Below, in pieces: positions 10,135-19,701 of a stretch of 64,000 bases of DNA. Origin of the DNA: Aliivibrio sifiae. GTDB lineage: Bacteria > Pseudomonadota > Gammaproteobacteria > Enterobacterales > Vibrionaceae. The notes beneath the pieces are model-generated. The model made no database searches and was not told the DNA's origin. It worked only from the letters and a program-made list of their open reading frames with translations. How positions within the stretch are numbered: the first letter of the stretch is position 1; each line of letters begins with the position of its first letter. The translations under genes and the position numbers were made by a program. The stretch lies in assembly GCF_002954705.1 (NCBI RefSeq), contig NZ_MSCO01000002.1:6053-70052 (forward strand). The letters are read 5' to 3'.

Positions 10135-13100
10135 ATGTTAAGTCGATTTTTTATACAGCGTCCTAAATTTGCTCTGGTTATTTCTATCATACTCACTCTT
10201 GCCGGAGCTATCGCACTCGCTATTCTTCCTGTGGCGGAATACCCAAAAATAAGTCCGCCTTCAGTAAGCGTAAATGCTTACTACACAGGAGCAAGTGCAG
10301 AGGTGGTAGAGCAAGCCATTGCCGACCCGATAGAAACCTCGGTCAACGGCGTTGAAAACATGATTTATATGTCTTCTAAAAGTGCCAATGACGGATCGTA
10401 CTCTCTGAACGTGACCTTTGATGTGGGTACTGACCCAGATATGGCTCAGGTTAACGTTCAGAACCGCGTGGCGCAGATAGAATCTAAACTGCCACAAGAA
10501 GTTCGAATGGTTGGCGTGACAGTTAAGAAGCGTTCGCCTGACTTGTTAATGGTGCTGAACTTCTATTCTCCTGATGGAAAATACGATGATCAGTTTTTGG
10601 TTAACTATGTAAATTTGAACATTAAAGATCAATTAGCACGTGTTACTGGAATAAGTGAAGTTGGGGTTATTGGTGGTGGTGAATACGCAATGCGTGTTTG
10701 GCTAGATCCTGACAAAATGACCAACTTAGGATTAACCACCTCTGATGTTCATGCTTCATTGGCGGAACAAAACGTACAAGTTGCTGCGGGTAAAATTGGT
10801 GCTGCACCTTATGCAAGCGCGCAAGATGTGCAGTTTAACTTGGTGACAAAAGGACGTTTAGAGTCGGTTGAAGAGTTTGAAAATGTGGTACTTCGTGCCA
10901 ATAACGACGGTTCATCAGTTTATCTAAAAGACATTGCACGTGTAGAGTTAGGTAAAAAATTCTACGATGGTAATGGTCAATTTAGAGGTCAAGATGCGTC
11001 TATCGTAACGCTTTCTCTGCAATCGGATGCAAACGCATTGGAAAGTGGTAAAGCGGTGATGGAGATGCTAGATAAACTCAGCGTAACCTTCCCTGAAGGA
11101 ATGTCGTATGAAACCAGTTATGACACCACCTTGTTTGTTGCAGAATCAATTAAAGGGGTTATTAAAACGCTAATTGAAGCGATTTTATTAGTAATAGCGG
11201 TAACGTATCTGTTCTTAGGCAGCGCACGTGCAACCTTAATTCCTGTCGTCGCAATCCCAGTCTCGTTAATTGGTACGTTTGCTGTGATGCTAATGACGGG
11301 ATTCACGATCAATACCGTGACGTTATTTGGTTTGATCCTAGCGATTGGTATCGTGGTGGATGATGCTATTTTGGTTATCGAAAACGTCGATACCATCATG
11401 AAGCGTGACCCTTCGTTAAGCCCTAGAAAAGCCACCTTAATGGCAATGAAAGAAGTTACAGGACCGATTGTTACTTCTACATTGGTACTGCTTGCGGTGT
11501 TTATTCCTGTCGCTATGCTTCCTGGTATTACAGGTATTATGTATCGTCAGTTCGCATTAACCATCTGTATTGCTGTTGTTATTTCATCAATTAATGCGTT
11601 AACGCTTTCTCCTGCATTATGTTCTTTGGTGCTGAAACAGGGCGGAGATAATACGGCTCGTTGGTTTAAAGCGTTCAACCGTGGTTTGGATAATGTAACT
11701 AATAAATACGGTGAAATTGCAGGCTTCTTTGTTCGAAAAACAATGATCCTGATGATGTTCTTTGCTGTGGCTCTTGGCTCGGTAACTTACCTTGCAAAAA
11801 ATACCTCTACTGCCTTTGTTCCTCAAGAAGATAAAGGGATCTTATTGGTTAACGTGCAGTTACCAGATTCAGCATCTCTATCTCGTACTGAAGAAGTGTC
11901 TGCAAAATTACTAGAGATTGTAGAGCAAGAGCAAGGCGTTGATGGTGTTACCGTTGCAAATGGCTATGCATTCTTAACTGGTGCTGCTGCATCAAATGGT
12001 GCGTCTTTGTTTGTGAAATTAAAACCGTGGGATGCACGTAATGATATGGAAGGGGATAACTCTTCATTTGCTATTACAAATCGTATCAACGGCCGTGCAG
12101 CAATGGAACTACCAGAAGCGGTGATCTTTGCAATGGGTGCGCCAGCGGTTCCGGGGATGGGAGCAGCTTCTGGTTTTGAATTTGTCTTAGAAGATACGTT
12201 AGGTCGTAATCGTACCGATTTAGCTAACGTAATGAATGAGATGATCCAGACTGCTAATCAGCAGCCTGAAATCCAATATACTTTCAGTACATTCCGTGCC
12301 AACGTTCCGCATTACTATGTGGATATTGATCGTGAAAAAGCAAAGCAATTAGGGGTTTCATTAGGTTCTATCTTCCAAACGCTGCAAGGTAATTTGGGGT
12401 CAATGTACGTCAATGATTTTACCATGTTTGGTAAGAATTTCCGCGTAACCATGCAAGCGGACAGTGAGTACCGCAGCAGTATGGATGATTTGGATAAATT
12501 CCATGTTCGTGCAAGCTCTGGTCAAATGGTGCCACTAAGTACACTGGTTACTTATGACACGGTATTTGAACCTGATGTAGCGTGGCGTTATAACATGTAC
12601 CGTTCAGCCGTTATTCAAGGCCAACCTGCAGAAGGGTATTCAAGTGGTGATGCAATTGCTGCGATGGAGCGTGTTGCCGCTGAGGTGCTTCCTCACGGTT
12701 ACCAATATGAGTGGACAGGCATGGCTTACCAAGAAGTAAAAGCGGGTAACCAAGCGATTTATGCGTTCGCCTTAGCGCTGATCTTTATCTATTTGTTTAT
12801 GGTGGCACAATACGAGAGTTGGAGTATTCCTCTGGCGATTATTCTTGTGGTTCCGGTTGCAACATTAGGCTCTTTTGTGGCTTTGAATTTAGCCGGAATG
12901 CCATTGAATCTATACGCTCAAATTGGTCTGGTTCTGTTAATTGCATTAGCTGCTAAAAATGCCATCTTGATTGTTGAGTTTGCTAAGAACGAACGAGAAG
13001 AGAAAGAGACTGATTTAGATAGTGCGTCAGTAAATGGTGGGCGTCTACGATTCAGAGCGGTGAACATGACGTCATGGTCATTTATCCTAGGCATTTTTCC

Positions 13101-13287
13101 TCTGGTATTTGCATCAGGTGCAGGTTATATCAGTCAGAACTCATTAGGAGTGTCACTGATTGGCGGCTTACTGTGCGTGCTACTGGTAGGTACGTTACTT
13201 ATCCCTGGCTTCTATGCCATGGTACAGAGTCGTCGTGAGAAACTCCATGGCGGCAGCACTAAGCTAGTTTCAATTGATGATGAGTAA
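10135..13287 (+). CDS. RND multidrug efflux permease (HAE1 family, AcrB-like)
   Basis: 1050-aa proton-driven tripartite efflux pump subunit with the usual 12 TM segments and two large periplasmic loops. Proton-relay aspartates are in TM4 ([14 protein letters not shown]) and the TM10 lysine in [14 protein letters not shown]. The N-terminus [17 protein letters not shown] and the [15 protein letters not shown] segment are typical of HAE1 pumps. Vibrios carry several such pumps (Vex series) and I cannot tell which one this is, so substrates are unassigned. Translation is probably coupled to the adaptor 1 nt upstream. Confidence 0.9.
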   Translation: MLSRFFIQRPKFALVISIILTLAGAIALAILPVAEYPKISPPSVSVNAYYTGASAEVVEQAIADPIETSVNGVENMIYMSSKSANDGSYSLNVTFDVGTDPDMAQVNVQNRVAQIESKLPQEVRMVGVTVKKRSPDLLMVLNFYSPDGKYDDQFLVNYVNLNIKDQLARVTGISEVGVIGGGEYAMRVWLDPDKMTNLGLTTSDVHASLAEQNVQVAAGKIGAAPYASAQDVQFNLVTKGRLESVEEFENVVLRANNDGSSVYLKDIARVELGKKFYDGNGQFRGQDASIVTLSLQSDANALESGKAVMEMLDKLSVTFPEGMSYETSYDTTLFVAESIKGVIKTLIEAILLVIAVTYLFLGSARATLIPVVAIPVSLIGTFAVMLMTGFTINTVTLFGLILAIGIVVDDAILVIENVDTIMKRDPSLSPRKATLMAMKEVTGPIVTSTLVLLAVFIPVAMLPGITGIMYRQFALTICIAVVISSINALTLSPALCSLVLKQGGDNTARWFKAFNRGLDNVTNKYGEIAGFFVRKTMILMMFFAVALGSVTYLAKNTSTAFVPQEDKGILLVNVQLPDSASLSRTEEVSAKLLEIVEQEQGVDGVTVANGYAFLTGAAASNGASLFVKLKPWDARNDMEGDNSSFAITNRINGRAAMELPEAVIFAMGAPAVPGMGAASGFEFVLEDTLGRNRTDLANVMNEMIQTANQQPEIQYTFSTFRANVPHYYVDIDREKAKQLGVSLGSIFQTLQGNLGSMYVNDFTMFGKNFRVTMQADSEYRSSMDDLDKFHVRASSGQMVPLSTLVTYDTVFEPDVAWRYNMYRSAVIQGQPAEGYSSGDAIAAMERVAAEVLPHGYQYEWTGMAYQEVKAGNQAIYAFALALIFIYLFMVAQYESWSIPLAIILVVPVATLGSFVALNLAGMPLNLYAQIGLVLLIALAAKNAILIVEFAKNEREEKETDLDSASVNGGRLRFRAVNMTSWSFILGIFPLVFASGAGYISQNSLGVSLIGGLLCVLLVGTLLIPGFYAMVQSRREKLHGGSTKLVSIDDE

Positions 13288-13312
13288 ATCATTGTCTTAA
13301 TTAATAGTTATC

Positions 13313-13337
13313 AAAGGAGCCTTCGTGGCTCCTTTTT
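13313..13337 (+). terminator. Intrinsic terminator after the RND operon
   Basis: AAAGGAGCC / GGCTCCTTT stem with a 5-nt TTCGT loop followed by a short T tract. Confidence 0.85.
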
Positions 13338-13469
13338 GTTTTGGTGCTTCTTGATATTAAGATCTCATTTTGAATGCGATCCGTTCGAAGCAAAGAATAC
13401 GAAGGTATATACTCGACCTTTCTCATATGACTCCACGCATTTAATTTTCTTTTCTCAGAGTACCCATTA

Positions 13470-14270
13470 ATGTCAAAACACAACGTAAAATTTATTGCTG
13501 CCGATATGGATGGCACACTGCTTAATGAACATAGTCAATTAGATCCAAGTTTCTTCGAGATCTATCAACAACTGGAAGATAATAACATCATGTTTGCCGC
13601 AGCTTCTGGGCGTCAATATTACAGTTTATTAGAAACCTTCAAGCCAGTGAAAGACCGCATGATGTTTATTGCGGAGAATGGCACGCTAGTAATGCATCAA
13701 GGTAAAGAATTATACAGTTGCTCGATGGACACACCGTCGATAATTAACATCATTCAAACAGCACGTTCAATCGAAGGTACGCAGATTGTACTTTGCGGGA
13801 AAAACTCAGCCTACATCGAAACTCAAGATCCAAAAGCCTTAGCTGAGTTTTCAAAATACTACCAACGTTGCCAGTATGTAGAAGATCTTCTTGCGGTTGA
13901 CGATGAGTTTATCAAAGTTGCAATTTGTCATTTTGATGGAACAGAAGAGTTTGTTTTCCCATCTTTTGATGCTAATTTTGGTAGCAGTCATCAAGTAGTA
14001 GTCAGTGCTAAGATCTGGCTAGATGTTATGAATGCAGAAGCATCGAAAGGTGCGGCAATTAAGCATCTACAAAATACGCTTGGTTTTAGTTTTGAAGAGA
14101 CAATGAGTTTTGGTGATTATTTAAATGATTTAGAAATGCTGCAAGAGAGTTACTACTCTTACGCAATGGAAAACGCACATCAAAAAGTGAAAGAGACAGC
14201 CCGTTTTATGGCTCCAAGTAATAAAGATGCGGGTGTTTTTAGTGTTATCCGCTCTTATCTTGAAGTATAG
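13470..14270 (+). CDS. Cof-type HAD-IIB sugar-phosphatase
   Basis: 266-aa HAD-superfamily phosphatase. Motif I is DMDGTLL (catalytic Asp pair near residues 13-15), motif II is in AAASGRQY, motif III is the Lys in EASKGAAIKHL and motif IV is MSFGDYLNDLEML; the IIB cap lies between. It resembles the YbiV/SupH branch, which dephosphorylates sugar phosphates; the substrate is not readable from sequence. Stands alone with a weak ribosome binding site. Confidence 0.85.
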   Translation: MSKHNVKFIAADMDGTLLNEHSQLDPSFFEIYQQLEDNNIMFAAASGRQYYSLLETFKPVKDRMMFIAENGTLVMHQGKELYSCSMDTPSIINIIQTARSIEGTQIVLCGKNSAYIETQDPKALAEFSKYYQRCQYVEDLLAVDDEFIKVAICHFDGTEEFVFPSFDANFGSSHQVVVSAKIWLDVMNAEASKGAAIKHLQNTLGFSFEETMSFGDYLNDLEMLQESYYSYAMENAHQKVKETARFMAPSNKDAGVFSVIRSYLEV

Positions 14271-14469
14271 ATTTACACTTCCAAATAAATAATAAAATAT
14301 TGTAATGGAGGAGTTTGACTTACGCTTCCTGGATATAAATATATCTAATTTCGATTTGCGCAGTGTTGATTATTAATTAGGTCTAACTGTTTAAATTTGG
14401 CGTATTTCTACAATATTACCAGTGTGATTATTCGTATTATTATCGGAAATCACACAGAGGTAACGAAAA

Positions 14470-14787
14470 ATGACAACAATATTTAAAGCCGTATTTATTT
14501 TTATTGCACCAGAAACGAATGCAAACTCTAACTCTTCATGGGTGATAACCCCTGAAGTTCATGTTAAAACTCTAGCGGTATCCAGTTACCAAGAAGCATG
14601 TGATTCTATAGATGGGCTTGAAAAAGAAGGCATTAAAGCAATTGAATTATGTGGTGGCTTTGGTCATCAAGGAGTCGCTGAAATATCTAAAGTAGTTGCC
14701 GGACGTATTCCAATTGGTGTTGTTCGTTTTGATCATCATCCTTGTTTAGATAATGTTAGTGGTGATACGTTATTTATATCTAAATAA
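14470..14787 (+). CDS. DUF6506-like small protein
   Basis: 105-aa soluble protein without signal peptide. I recognise the overall pattern (FKAVFIFIAPETNA, a central IELCGGFGHQGVAEI and a C-terminal GVVRFDHHP) as the uncharacterised DUF6506 family. Function unknown. A good SD (AGAGGT) precedes the ATG. It stands between a HAD phosphatase and an AraC regulator on the same strand, which may mark it as that regulator's target. Confidence 0.65.
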   Translation: MTTIFKAVFIFIAPETNANSNSSWVITPEVHVKTLAVSSYQEACDSIDGLEKEGIKAIELCGGFGHQGVAEISKVVAGRIPIGVVRFDHHPCLDNVSGDTLFISK

Positions 14788-14859
14788 TAATTGTTCATAT
14801 TATCATTTATTGTAATGATAATATGAGCTACCATCATTATCATTTCGTATGAATATAAT

Positions 14860-15669
14860 TTGGCTGCTACTATTTTGCATATAAATCGTATTAAACCCAA
14901 TCAACAACTTTCACCTTTTATTGCGCATTATTGGCTATGGAAAAGTACACATCATCCTTATGTTCCCGATATTCTTCCAGGGACGGGAGCTGAGTTATTA
15001 ATTAACACTGGTGGTCCATTGGTTATTTCACAACCATTTCATCATTTATTATTAACTGGGCAAAGCGTACTTATTTGTCCACGAAGAACGACGTTTAAAT
15101 TTAAAAAGATAGGAGAAAGCCAACTTATTTCTATTAGATTTCGTTCTAGTGGTTGCTATTCTATTTTTGGTATTCCTATGGATGAACTATCTGATCAAAT
15201 AATCGATATGTATCAATTTTTACCAGAAGAATTAATAGAACGCATTATTATTAAGTCTAATTACGCTGAAAAAATACACTTACTTGAATCATGGCTAATG
15301 GGAAGAGTTAACCCTAGGATTTTAACTTCGTCTGCGATTACATGGGCTATTGATAGAACTTACTATCAAAATAACTATCGAGGGATCAATGAATTACAGC
15401 TAGAGGTAAATATGAGTAAACGAACTTTTCAACGTAAATTCAAATTGTATACAGGAGTTGATGCCAAGTATTTTGAACGTACAGCACGATTTCAATCAAC
15501 GTTACGTATGCAGTTGAATAATGCAGATAATAATTATGTGGATATTGCCTTAGATAATGGTTATTACGATCAGTCTCATTTTATTAAGGAGTTTCGATAC
15601 TTTACAGGAACATCACCTAAAAAGTATCTCACAAAAGAAAATTTTATGCTGAATCACTACAATAAATGA
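14860..15669 (+). CDS. AraC-family transcriptional regulator
   Basis: 269-aa protein with an N-terminal cupin-like sensing domain (DILPGTGAELLINTGGPL) and a C-terminal double HTH of the AraC type (about residues 180-262: LEVNMSKRTFQRKFKLYTGV, then VDIALDNGYYDQSHFIKEFR and the FTGTSPKKYL signature). No in-frame ATG precedes the conserved N-terminus; TTG at 14860 or TTG at 14875 is the likely start and neither has a clear SD. Ligand unknown. The DUF6506-like gene upstream and the outer-membrane protein downstream are possible targets. Confidence 0.8.
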   Translation: MAATILHINRIKPNQQLSPFIAHYWLWKSTHHPYVPDILPGTGAELLINTGGPLVISQPFHHLLLTGQSVLICPRRTTFKFKKIGESQLISIRFRSSGCYSIFGIPMDELSDQIIDMYQFLPEELIERIIIKSNYAEKIHLLESWLMGRVNPRILTSSAITWAIDRTYYQNNYRGINELQLEVNMSKRTFQRKFKLYTGVDAKYFERTARFQSTLRMQLNNADNNYVDIALDNGYYDQSHFIKEFRYFTGTSPKKYLTKENFMLNHYNK

Positions 15670-15760
15670 TAGCTAGCAGTCGTTATTATTTATTTCACTG
15701 GGAATACTCCTCTCTATATTTAATTGAAAATATACATTTACTTGGATTTTTATTAAGAAT

Positions 15761-16375
15761 ATGAATTTTATTAAAACACTCGTTATTTTAAGCCCACTAT
15801 TTATAGCTACATTTTCTCAAGCTAACGAGATGCGAAAATTTTATGCTGGTATTGGTGTTGGGTCTACGACACTAAATGATTACGATGATTTGTTTAATAC
15901 ATTATCAGTTGATGAAGACGGAAATACATTTAAATTTATTGCTGGCTATCAGTTTAATCGAATTGTAGCTCTTGAAGCGCAATATACTAAATATGGTGAT
16001 ATAAATGTTACTACGCCTTTATTTGGAGGGGGAAATACATACAGTTGGTCTCCTGAGTCACTCTCTATTGCAGCAAATGTGGGTTATACATTTAATAATG
16101 GTTTACGACCTTTTGGCATTGCGGGGTTATCGAGCATTGATATTAATGAATCTAAAAAAGCATTAAATGATGAAAAGTACATCGGGTTTCATTATGGATT
16201 TGGGGTTGAATACACGCCCCAGAGGTTAAATTCTCTAAGCTTAAGGGTTGGTTATGAGGCTGATTTGTTCTTTGCAGATGAAGAGGTTACTTACCTTTAC
16301 TCTGATATCACTATATCTGAAGATCACTTTCTTAATTTAAGTACACTCTATATAAGTGCTGCATATCGATTCTAA
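15761..16375 (+). CDS. Outer-membrane beta-barrel protein
   Basis: 204-aa exported protein. It has a signal peptide ending near ATFSQA|NE, followed by alternating beta strands of an 8-stranded OmpA-like or opacity-type barrel (FYAGIGVGSTTL, FIAGYQFNRIVALEAQYTKY, ANVGYTFNNGLRPFGIAGL, VEYTPQRLNSLSLRVGYEA) and a terminal aromatic SAAYRF that fits BAM recognition. No peptidoglycan-binding domain is present. Specific function unknown. Confidence 0.75.
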   Translation: MNFIKTLVILSPLFIATFSQANEMRKFYAGIGVGSTTLNDYDDLFNTLSVDEDGNTFKFIAGYQFNRIVALEAQYTKYGDINVTTPLFGGGNTYSWSPESLSIAANVGYTFNNGLRPFGIAGLSSIDINESKKALNDEKYIGFHYGFGVEYTPQRLNSLSLRVGYEADLFFADEEVTYLYSDITISEDHFLNLSTLYISAAYRF

Positions 16376-16383
16376 TTAGTCAT

Positions 16384-16414
16384 AAAACCCTAACAATGCG
16401 TTAGGGCTTTTTTG
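16384..16414 (+). terminator. Intrinsic terminator, copy 1 of a repeated terminator
   Basis: CCCTAAC-AATGC-GTTAGGG hairpin (16388-16406) followed by CTTTTTTG. The 27 nt from 16388 to 16414 recur identically at 17617-17643, on the other side of the ParD-like/map pair. Confidence 0.8.
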
Positions 16415-16553
16415 AGATTATTGGATTTAATTCATCAGAGTCATCGGGTAGAATCAAGAAGACGTCGTTTATTGTTAATCTTAGAGAAGAACTTGATTTA
16501 ACATATGGTTCGTATACAATTCATGTATATTTTATTTATGAGTCGTGTGTAAT

Positions 16554-16781
16554 ATGGGTATTGTGAAAATATCAGATGAGCTTCATGAAGAGTTAAGAAA
16601 AGCAAGCTCTGTAATGTCGCGTTCTATTAATTCTCAAGCTGAATTTTGGATAAAAATGGGGATGTTAGCTGAGCTTCATCCCCAATTATCTTTTAATCAG
16701 ATTGTTGCTAATCTTTTGAAATCAGCAGAAGTATCAGCTTCTAAGACTATCGTTACGAAAGAGGATAGTTATGTCCAATAG
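16554..16781 (+). CDS. ParD-like antitoxin-family protein
   Basis: 75-aa protein resembling the ParD-like family: a ribbon-helix-helix-type N-terminus (MGIVKISDELHEELRKASSVMSRSINSQAEFWIKMG) typical of antitoxin-like DNA binding, then a helical tail with a polar end. An upstream in-frame GTG at 16545 exists, but ATG at 16554 fits the family better. The stop overlaps the start of map by 11 nt, so the two are translationally coupled. No ParE toxin follows; the partner is a methionine aminopeptidase. Autoregulation is inferred only. Confidence 0.75.
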   Translation: MGIVKISDELHEELRKASSVMSRSINSQAEFWIKMGMLAELHPQLSFNQIVANLLKSAEVSASKTIVTKEDSYVQ

Positions 16782-17550
16782 CATAACTATTAAGACGAAA
16801 GAAGAGATTGAGTTAATGCGTAACTCTGGTCGATTATTAGCAAAAGTATTTAAAATGCTAGACTTTTATATGAAACCAGGTCTTTCAACAATGGATATTA
16901 ATAATCAAGTTGAAGATTTTATTGTAAATGAATTGGAAGCTCGTCCTGCTTGCAAGGGACAGTATGATTATCAATATGTATTAAATTCATCTATTAATGA
17001 AGTTGTTTGTCATGGTGTACCCAAAGTAAAAGAGATACTCAAAAGTACAGATATTATTAACTTAGATATTACTTTAGAGAAAGATGGGTTTATAACTGAT
17101 TCTAGTAAAATGTTTATTATGCCAGATGCTTCACCTCTAGCAAAACAACTTGCTAAGATAACTTATGAAGCTATGTGGGCTGGTATTAGGCAGGTAAAGC
17201 CGGGTGCTAGGCTTGGTGATATTGGATATGCAATTCAACGTTATGCTGAGTTTAATGGTTATAGTATCGTAAAAGAATATTGCGGTCATGGCATTGGTCG
17301 AGAGATGCATGAAGGGCCACAAATCCTTCATTATGGTTCTCCAAATCGTGGTTTAATACTTGAAGAGGGGATGACCTTTACTATTGAGCCAATGATTAAT
17401 CAGGGAGCTGCAAAAGTTAAAACTAAAAAAGATGGTTGGACTGTAGTTACGAGAGATAAGAAACTTTCGGCTCAATCTGAGCACACAATATTAGTCACTA
17501 ACTCTGGTTATGAAATTCTTACATTGCGAGAAGAAGAGACATTACTTTAA
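16771..17550 (+). CDS. map: Type I methionine aminopeptidase (accessory copy, paired with ParD-like protein)
   Basis: 259-aa metalloprotease that removes N-terminal Met. The metal ligands and active-site His are present: VVCHGVP, LDITLEKDGFITDSSKMF (two Asp), GHGIGREMHEGPQI (His), FTIEPM (Glu) and SAQSEHTILVT (Glu). The enzyme therefore looks intact and close in length to E. coli Map (264 aa). It is not beside rpsB/tsf, where housekeeping map usually sits, but is overlapped 11 nt by a ParD-like gene and enclosed by repeated terminators, which points to an accessory copy. Confidence 0.88.
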   Translation: MSNSITIKTKEEIELMRNSGRLLAKVFKMLDFYMKPGLSTMDINNQVEDFIVNELEARPACKGQYDYQYVLNSSINEVVCHGVPKVKEILKSTDIINLDITLEKDGFITDSSKMFIMPDASPLAKQLAKITYEAMWAGIRQVKPGARLGDIGYAIQRYAEFNGYSIVKEYCGHGIGREMHEGPQILHYGSPNRGLILEEGMTFTIEPMINQGAAKVKTKKDGWTVVTRDKKLSAQSEHTILVTNSGYEILTLREEETLL

Positions 17551-17612
17551 GAGTAATTTGTTCTTTTTGTCACCACTTTATTAATATGTTGAAAGCATAT
17601 TATTTGATATTA

Positions 17613-17643
17613 AAAGCCCTAACAATGCGTTAGGGCTTTTTTG
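17613..17643. terminator. Intrinsic terminator after map, copy 2 of the repeated terminator
   Basis: AAAAGCCCTAAC-AATGC-GTTAGGGCTTTTTT hairpin between the convergent map and arcC genes; bidirectional because A and T runs flank it. The core is identical to the copy at 16388. Confidence 0.85.
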
Positions 17644-17665
17644 TTTTTCTAGTGCATTAAAACAA

Positions 17666-18649
17666 TTAAGCGAGAGTTAATTCACCATCATTTTTTCTAT
17701 ATGGAAGAGAATCATCATAAAATTTTTCTTTTACGATTTTAGTTCCTGCTGTTCCATTGAGAGCGTCTAGCGCTAAGTGAAGATCAGTAATGATACCAAT
17801 AGAAATATCTACATTTTCAACATAGTTGATCATGGCATCAATTTTAGGTTGCATAGACCCTTTATCAAAGGGATAGCCTTTTAGTTCTTCAGTTGTCGCT
17901 ATGTCTAATTTAACTTGGTTTGGTTTTCCGTAATGAAAAAAGACACCATCGCCATCAGTTAAAATTAAGAAGTAGTCAGCAGATATTTGCTGAGAGAGCA
18001 ATGAGGCCGTTGAATCTTTATCGATCACACAATCAATATTTGTAGTAATACTGTGTTTGTCTGTACAAATAGGAATACCACCACCGCCACAACAAATTAC
18101 GATATGATCGTGTTGTAAAGCTAATGAAATTAATTCACTTTCACGGATGTTTTTTGGAGCAGGAGAAGCAACAACACGCCTAAAATAATCACCATCTTGA
18201 CGGATAGACCAACCAAATTCGGCAGCAAGAGTATTTGCTTCTGTTTCTGAATAGACTTGGCCGATGAATTTCATTGGCTCACTGAATGCAGGGTCTGCAT
18301 TATCTACATCGACATGGGTAAGAATTGTTGTTACGTTATAATCAACAAGATTACGTAATTCTTGTGCAATCATAGTGGCGATCATTCCTTGAGATTCAGC
18401 CACTAAACAACTAAGAGGGTAAGATGGAACTGCGTCAAAAGCATCGTTTTGTTGGCTTAATAAACCAACTTGTGGACCATTTCCATGAACAATAGCAATA
18501 CGGTAATCTTTACTTAGTTTAGCAATCGATTTTGCCGCAACCTTTACGTTTTCAAGTTGGTTTTCATAAGAAAGCACCTGACCACGACGCAATAGTGCAT
18601 TGCCGCCTAGGGCAATAACAATTGTTGGTTTCATTGTTGTACGACTCAT
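17666..18649 (-). CDS. arcC: Carbamate kinase
   Basis: 327-aa amino-acid-kinase-fold enzyme that transfers phosphate between carbamoyl phosphate and ADP, giving ATP at the end of arginine-deiminase or ureidolytic pathways. Motifs: IVIALGGNALLRRGQ, IVHGNGPQVGLLSQQ, VAESQGMIATMIAQEL, RRVVASPAPK, ICCGGGGIP, CVIDKDSTASLL and ILTDGDGVF. I start at 18649 (MSRTTMKPT), which has GAGAAAA upstream; a longer frame reaches 18736 with non-homologous residues. No arcA, arcB or arcD gene is adjacent, so the pathway partner must be elsewhere. Confidence 0.88.
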   Translation of the reverse strand: MSRTTMKPTIVIALGGNALLRRGQVLSYENQLENVKVAAKSIAKLSKDYRIAIVHGNGPQVGLLSQQNDAFDAVPSYPLSCLVAESQGMIATMIAQELRNLVDYNVTTILTHVDVDNADPAFSEPMKFIGQVYSETEANTLAAEFGWSIRQDGDYFRRVVASPAPKNIRESELISLALQHDHIVICCGGGGIPICTDKHSITTNIDCVIDKDSTASLLSQQISADYFLILTDGDGVFFHYGKPNQVKLDIATTEELKGYPFDKGSMQPKIDAMINYVENVDISIGIITDLHLALDALNGTAGTKIVKEKFYDDSLPYRKNDGELTLA

Positions 18650-18975
18650 TTTAAATTTTCTCAATGCCACATCAGTGCTGTTATCACCAAATAGAGATTC
18701 ATTTTTCTCTGTATTTAGCCAGCGTCTATTTATCACAAATCTACCGTGTTCAGCATCACCTTATTTAGAAAGTAAGGGCTGCGAAGACATAGACTGGACA
18801 TTGAGCGGGGATTCTATACTGGAAATATCAGCAACGCACCGTATTTATTTTATAAATAGAGAATATATGTAAGTAGGTGTTTCTCGGTTGGATAGGTTAT
18901 ATATGGTAGTTTACTAGTATATTGAGCTATAGTAAGTAGATATACAGATAAATCTTCTTTTCTTTTTTGCTAGGC
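18650..18975. other. Non-coding gap between arcC and the first ~52-bp repeat
   Basis: AT-rich sequence with no ORF of credible length on either strand. It should contain the arcC promoter on the minus strand; no clear operator or RNA gene is seen. Confidence 0.4.
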
Positions 18976-19026
18976 GTAAACAAGAGCCATAAGTTGAATA
19001 TAGAGAATGTTAACTCATGGCGTTAA
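18976..19026 (+). repeat. Hairpin-forming ~52-bp repeat, copy 1
   Basis: About 86% identical to 20553-20604, same orientation. The centre folds into an imperfect 12-14 bp stem (GCCATAAGTTGA with TTAACTCATGGC). It overlaps the 3' end of higA (minus strand). With copy 2 it brackets higBA and a 112-aa ORF. Confidence 0.6.
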
Positions 19027-19340
19027 TCTTGTGTTTGTTGTTCAAAATTAATATTTAGTGGTTTTACGAATTTAGCTTCATCTTGATAGCGATTTCGAGT
19101 GTCCCATAAATCAACCGCATGTTGGATATTAAGCCAAAACTCAGGCGTGTTACCCAGTGCTGCAGCCAGTTTTATCGCAATTGGTGCAGTTAAGATCCCA
19201 CCGTTGATTAAATTACTCACTGTATTTCGGTGAACCCCCATTGCCTCAGCTAATGTTTTTGATGTGATTTCTAGTGGTTCGAGAAATTCGATTTTCAGCA
19301 TTTCTCCAACGCTTACTGGGCGACGTTTTGTTTTACGCAT
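19023..19340 (-). CDS. higA: HigA antitoxin
   Basis: 105-aa XRE-type antitoxin of a HigBA module. The HTH lies at about residues 25-70 (LAEAMGVHRNTVSNLINGG, IAIKLAAALGNTPEFWLN). It is very like V. cholerae HigA (VCA0392), including the RRPVSVGEMLKIEFLEPL N-terminus and HAVDLWDTRNRYQDEAKFVK. It neutralises HigB and should repress its own promoter with it. It follows higB by 10 nt, the toxin-first order typical of hig loci. Confidence 0.9.
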   Translation of the reverse strand: MRKTKRRPVSVGEMLKIEFLEPLEITSKTLAEAMGVHRNTVSNLINGGILTAPIAIKLAAALGNTPEFWLNIQHAVDLWDTRNRYQDEAKFVKPLNINFEQQTQD

Positions 19341-19350
19341 ACGGCCTACC

Positions 19351-19638
19351 TTAGTATTTATGAGGGTCTAAATAGGTATCTTTAGCTATACCATCATCCC
19401 AGCGAAAAATTAATCGATATTGTTTATTTACTCTGATAGAGCACCATTTGCTTAAGTTACCAGCTAAATGCTCGAAACGATTTCCCGGAGGTATACGTAA
19501 ATCAAATTCAGAGTGAGCGGCATCTAAGATTTCTAGTTTTCTATATAAAGCGTTTTCAATATTTTTAGGAATTAAACGATGGCGTTTGTCCTGCTCATAA
19601 AATTGTTCTAACCATTGTTCTTTAAATTCTAATGACAT
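19351..19638 (-). CDS. higB: HigB ribosome-dependent mRNA endoribonuclease toxin
   Basis: 95-aa RelE-superfamily toxin that cuts mRNA on translating ribosomes. It matches V. cholerae HigB (VCA0391) through RHRLIPKNIENALYRKLEIL, LRIPPGNRFEHLAGNL, WCSIRVNKQYRLIFRW and the terminal TYLDPHKY. Catalytic-site residues of the family lie in the RVNKQYRLIF and TYLDPHKY segments, so the toxin appears intact. First gene of the higBA operon. Confidence 0.9.
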   Translation of the reverse strand: MSLEFKEQWLEQFYEQDKRHRLIPKNIENALYRKLEILDAAHSEFDLRIPPGNRFEHLAGNLSKWCSIRVNKQYRLIFRWDDGIAKDTYLDPHKY

Positions 19639-19644
19639 TTTTAT

Positions 19645-19701
19645 CGCACAATACTATTGTGCGCCTGATAAGTGAAAGATTAGCGCACAATCATGCTGTG
19701 C
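19645..19701. promoter_or_regulatory. higBA promoter operators
   Basis: Two dyads directly upstream of higB: a perfect CGCACAAT-ACT-ATTGTGCG at 19645-19663 and an imperfect GCACAAT-CAT-GCTGTGC at 19685-19701, centres 39 bp apart. Shared GCACA/TGTGC half-sites fit cooperative HigA autorepression. Confidence 0.75.

Larger units (their letters stand above)
16388..17643 (+). repeat. 27-bp direct repeats (terminator hairpins) flanking the ParD-like/map module
   Basis: Identical 27-nt copies at 16388-16414 and 17617-17643, 1229 bp apart start to start, in direct orientation. Each is a terminator hairpin. The interval contains only the two-gene ParD-like/map module and its promoter region, so the module is bounded like a cassette. 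I see no attC structure or integrase. Confidence 0.75.

Noticed and set aside
11118-11435. 105-aa minus-strand ORF inside the RND pump gene
   Set aside because: Antisense shadow of a hydrophobic coding region; no ribosome binding site or recognisable domain.
16388-16414. CCCTAAC...GTTAGGG copies as integron attC sites
   Set aside because: The TAAC/GTTA ends recall attC core sites, but only 5 nt separate the arms and a T tract follows. This is a terminator hairpin, not a 50-130 nt attC structure, and no integrase gene is present.
18976-19026. ~52-bp hairpin repeats as attC sites around HigBA
   Set aside because: HigBA is a superintegron cassette in V. cholerae, but the repeats lack proper GTTRRRY/RYYYAAC core sites, so I call them repeats of unknown type.
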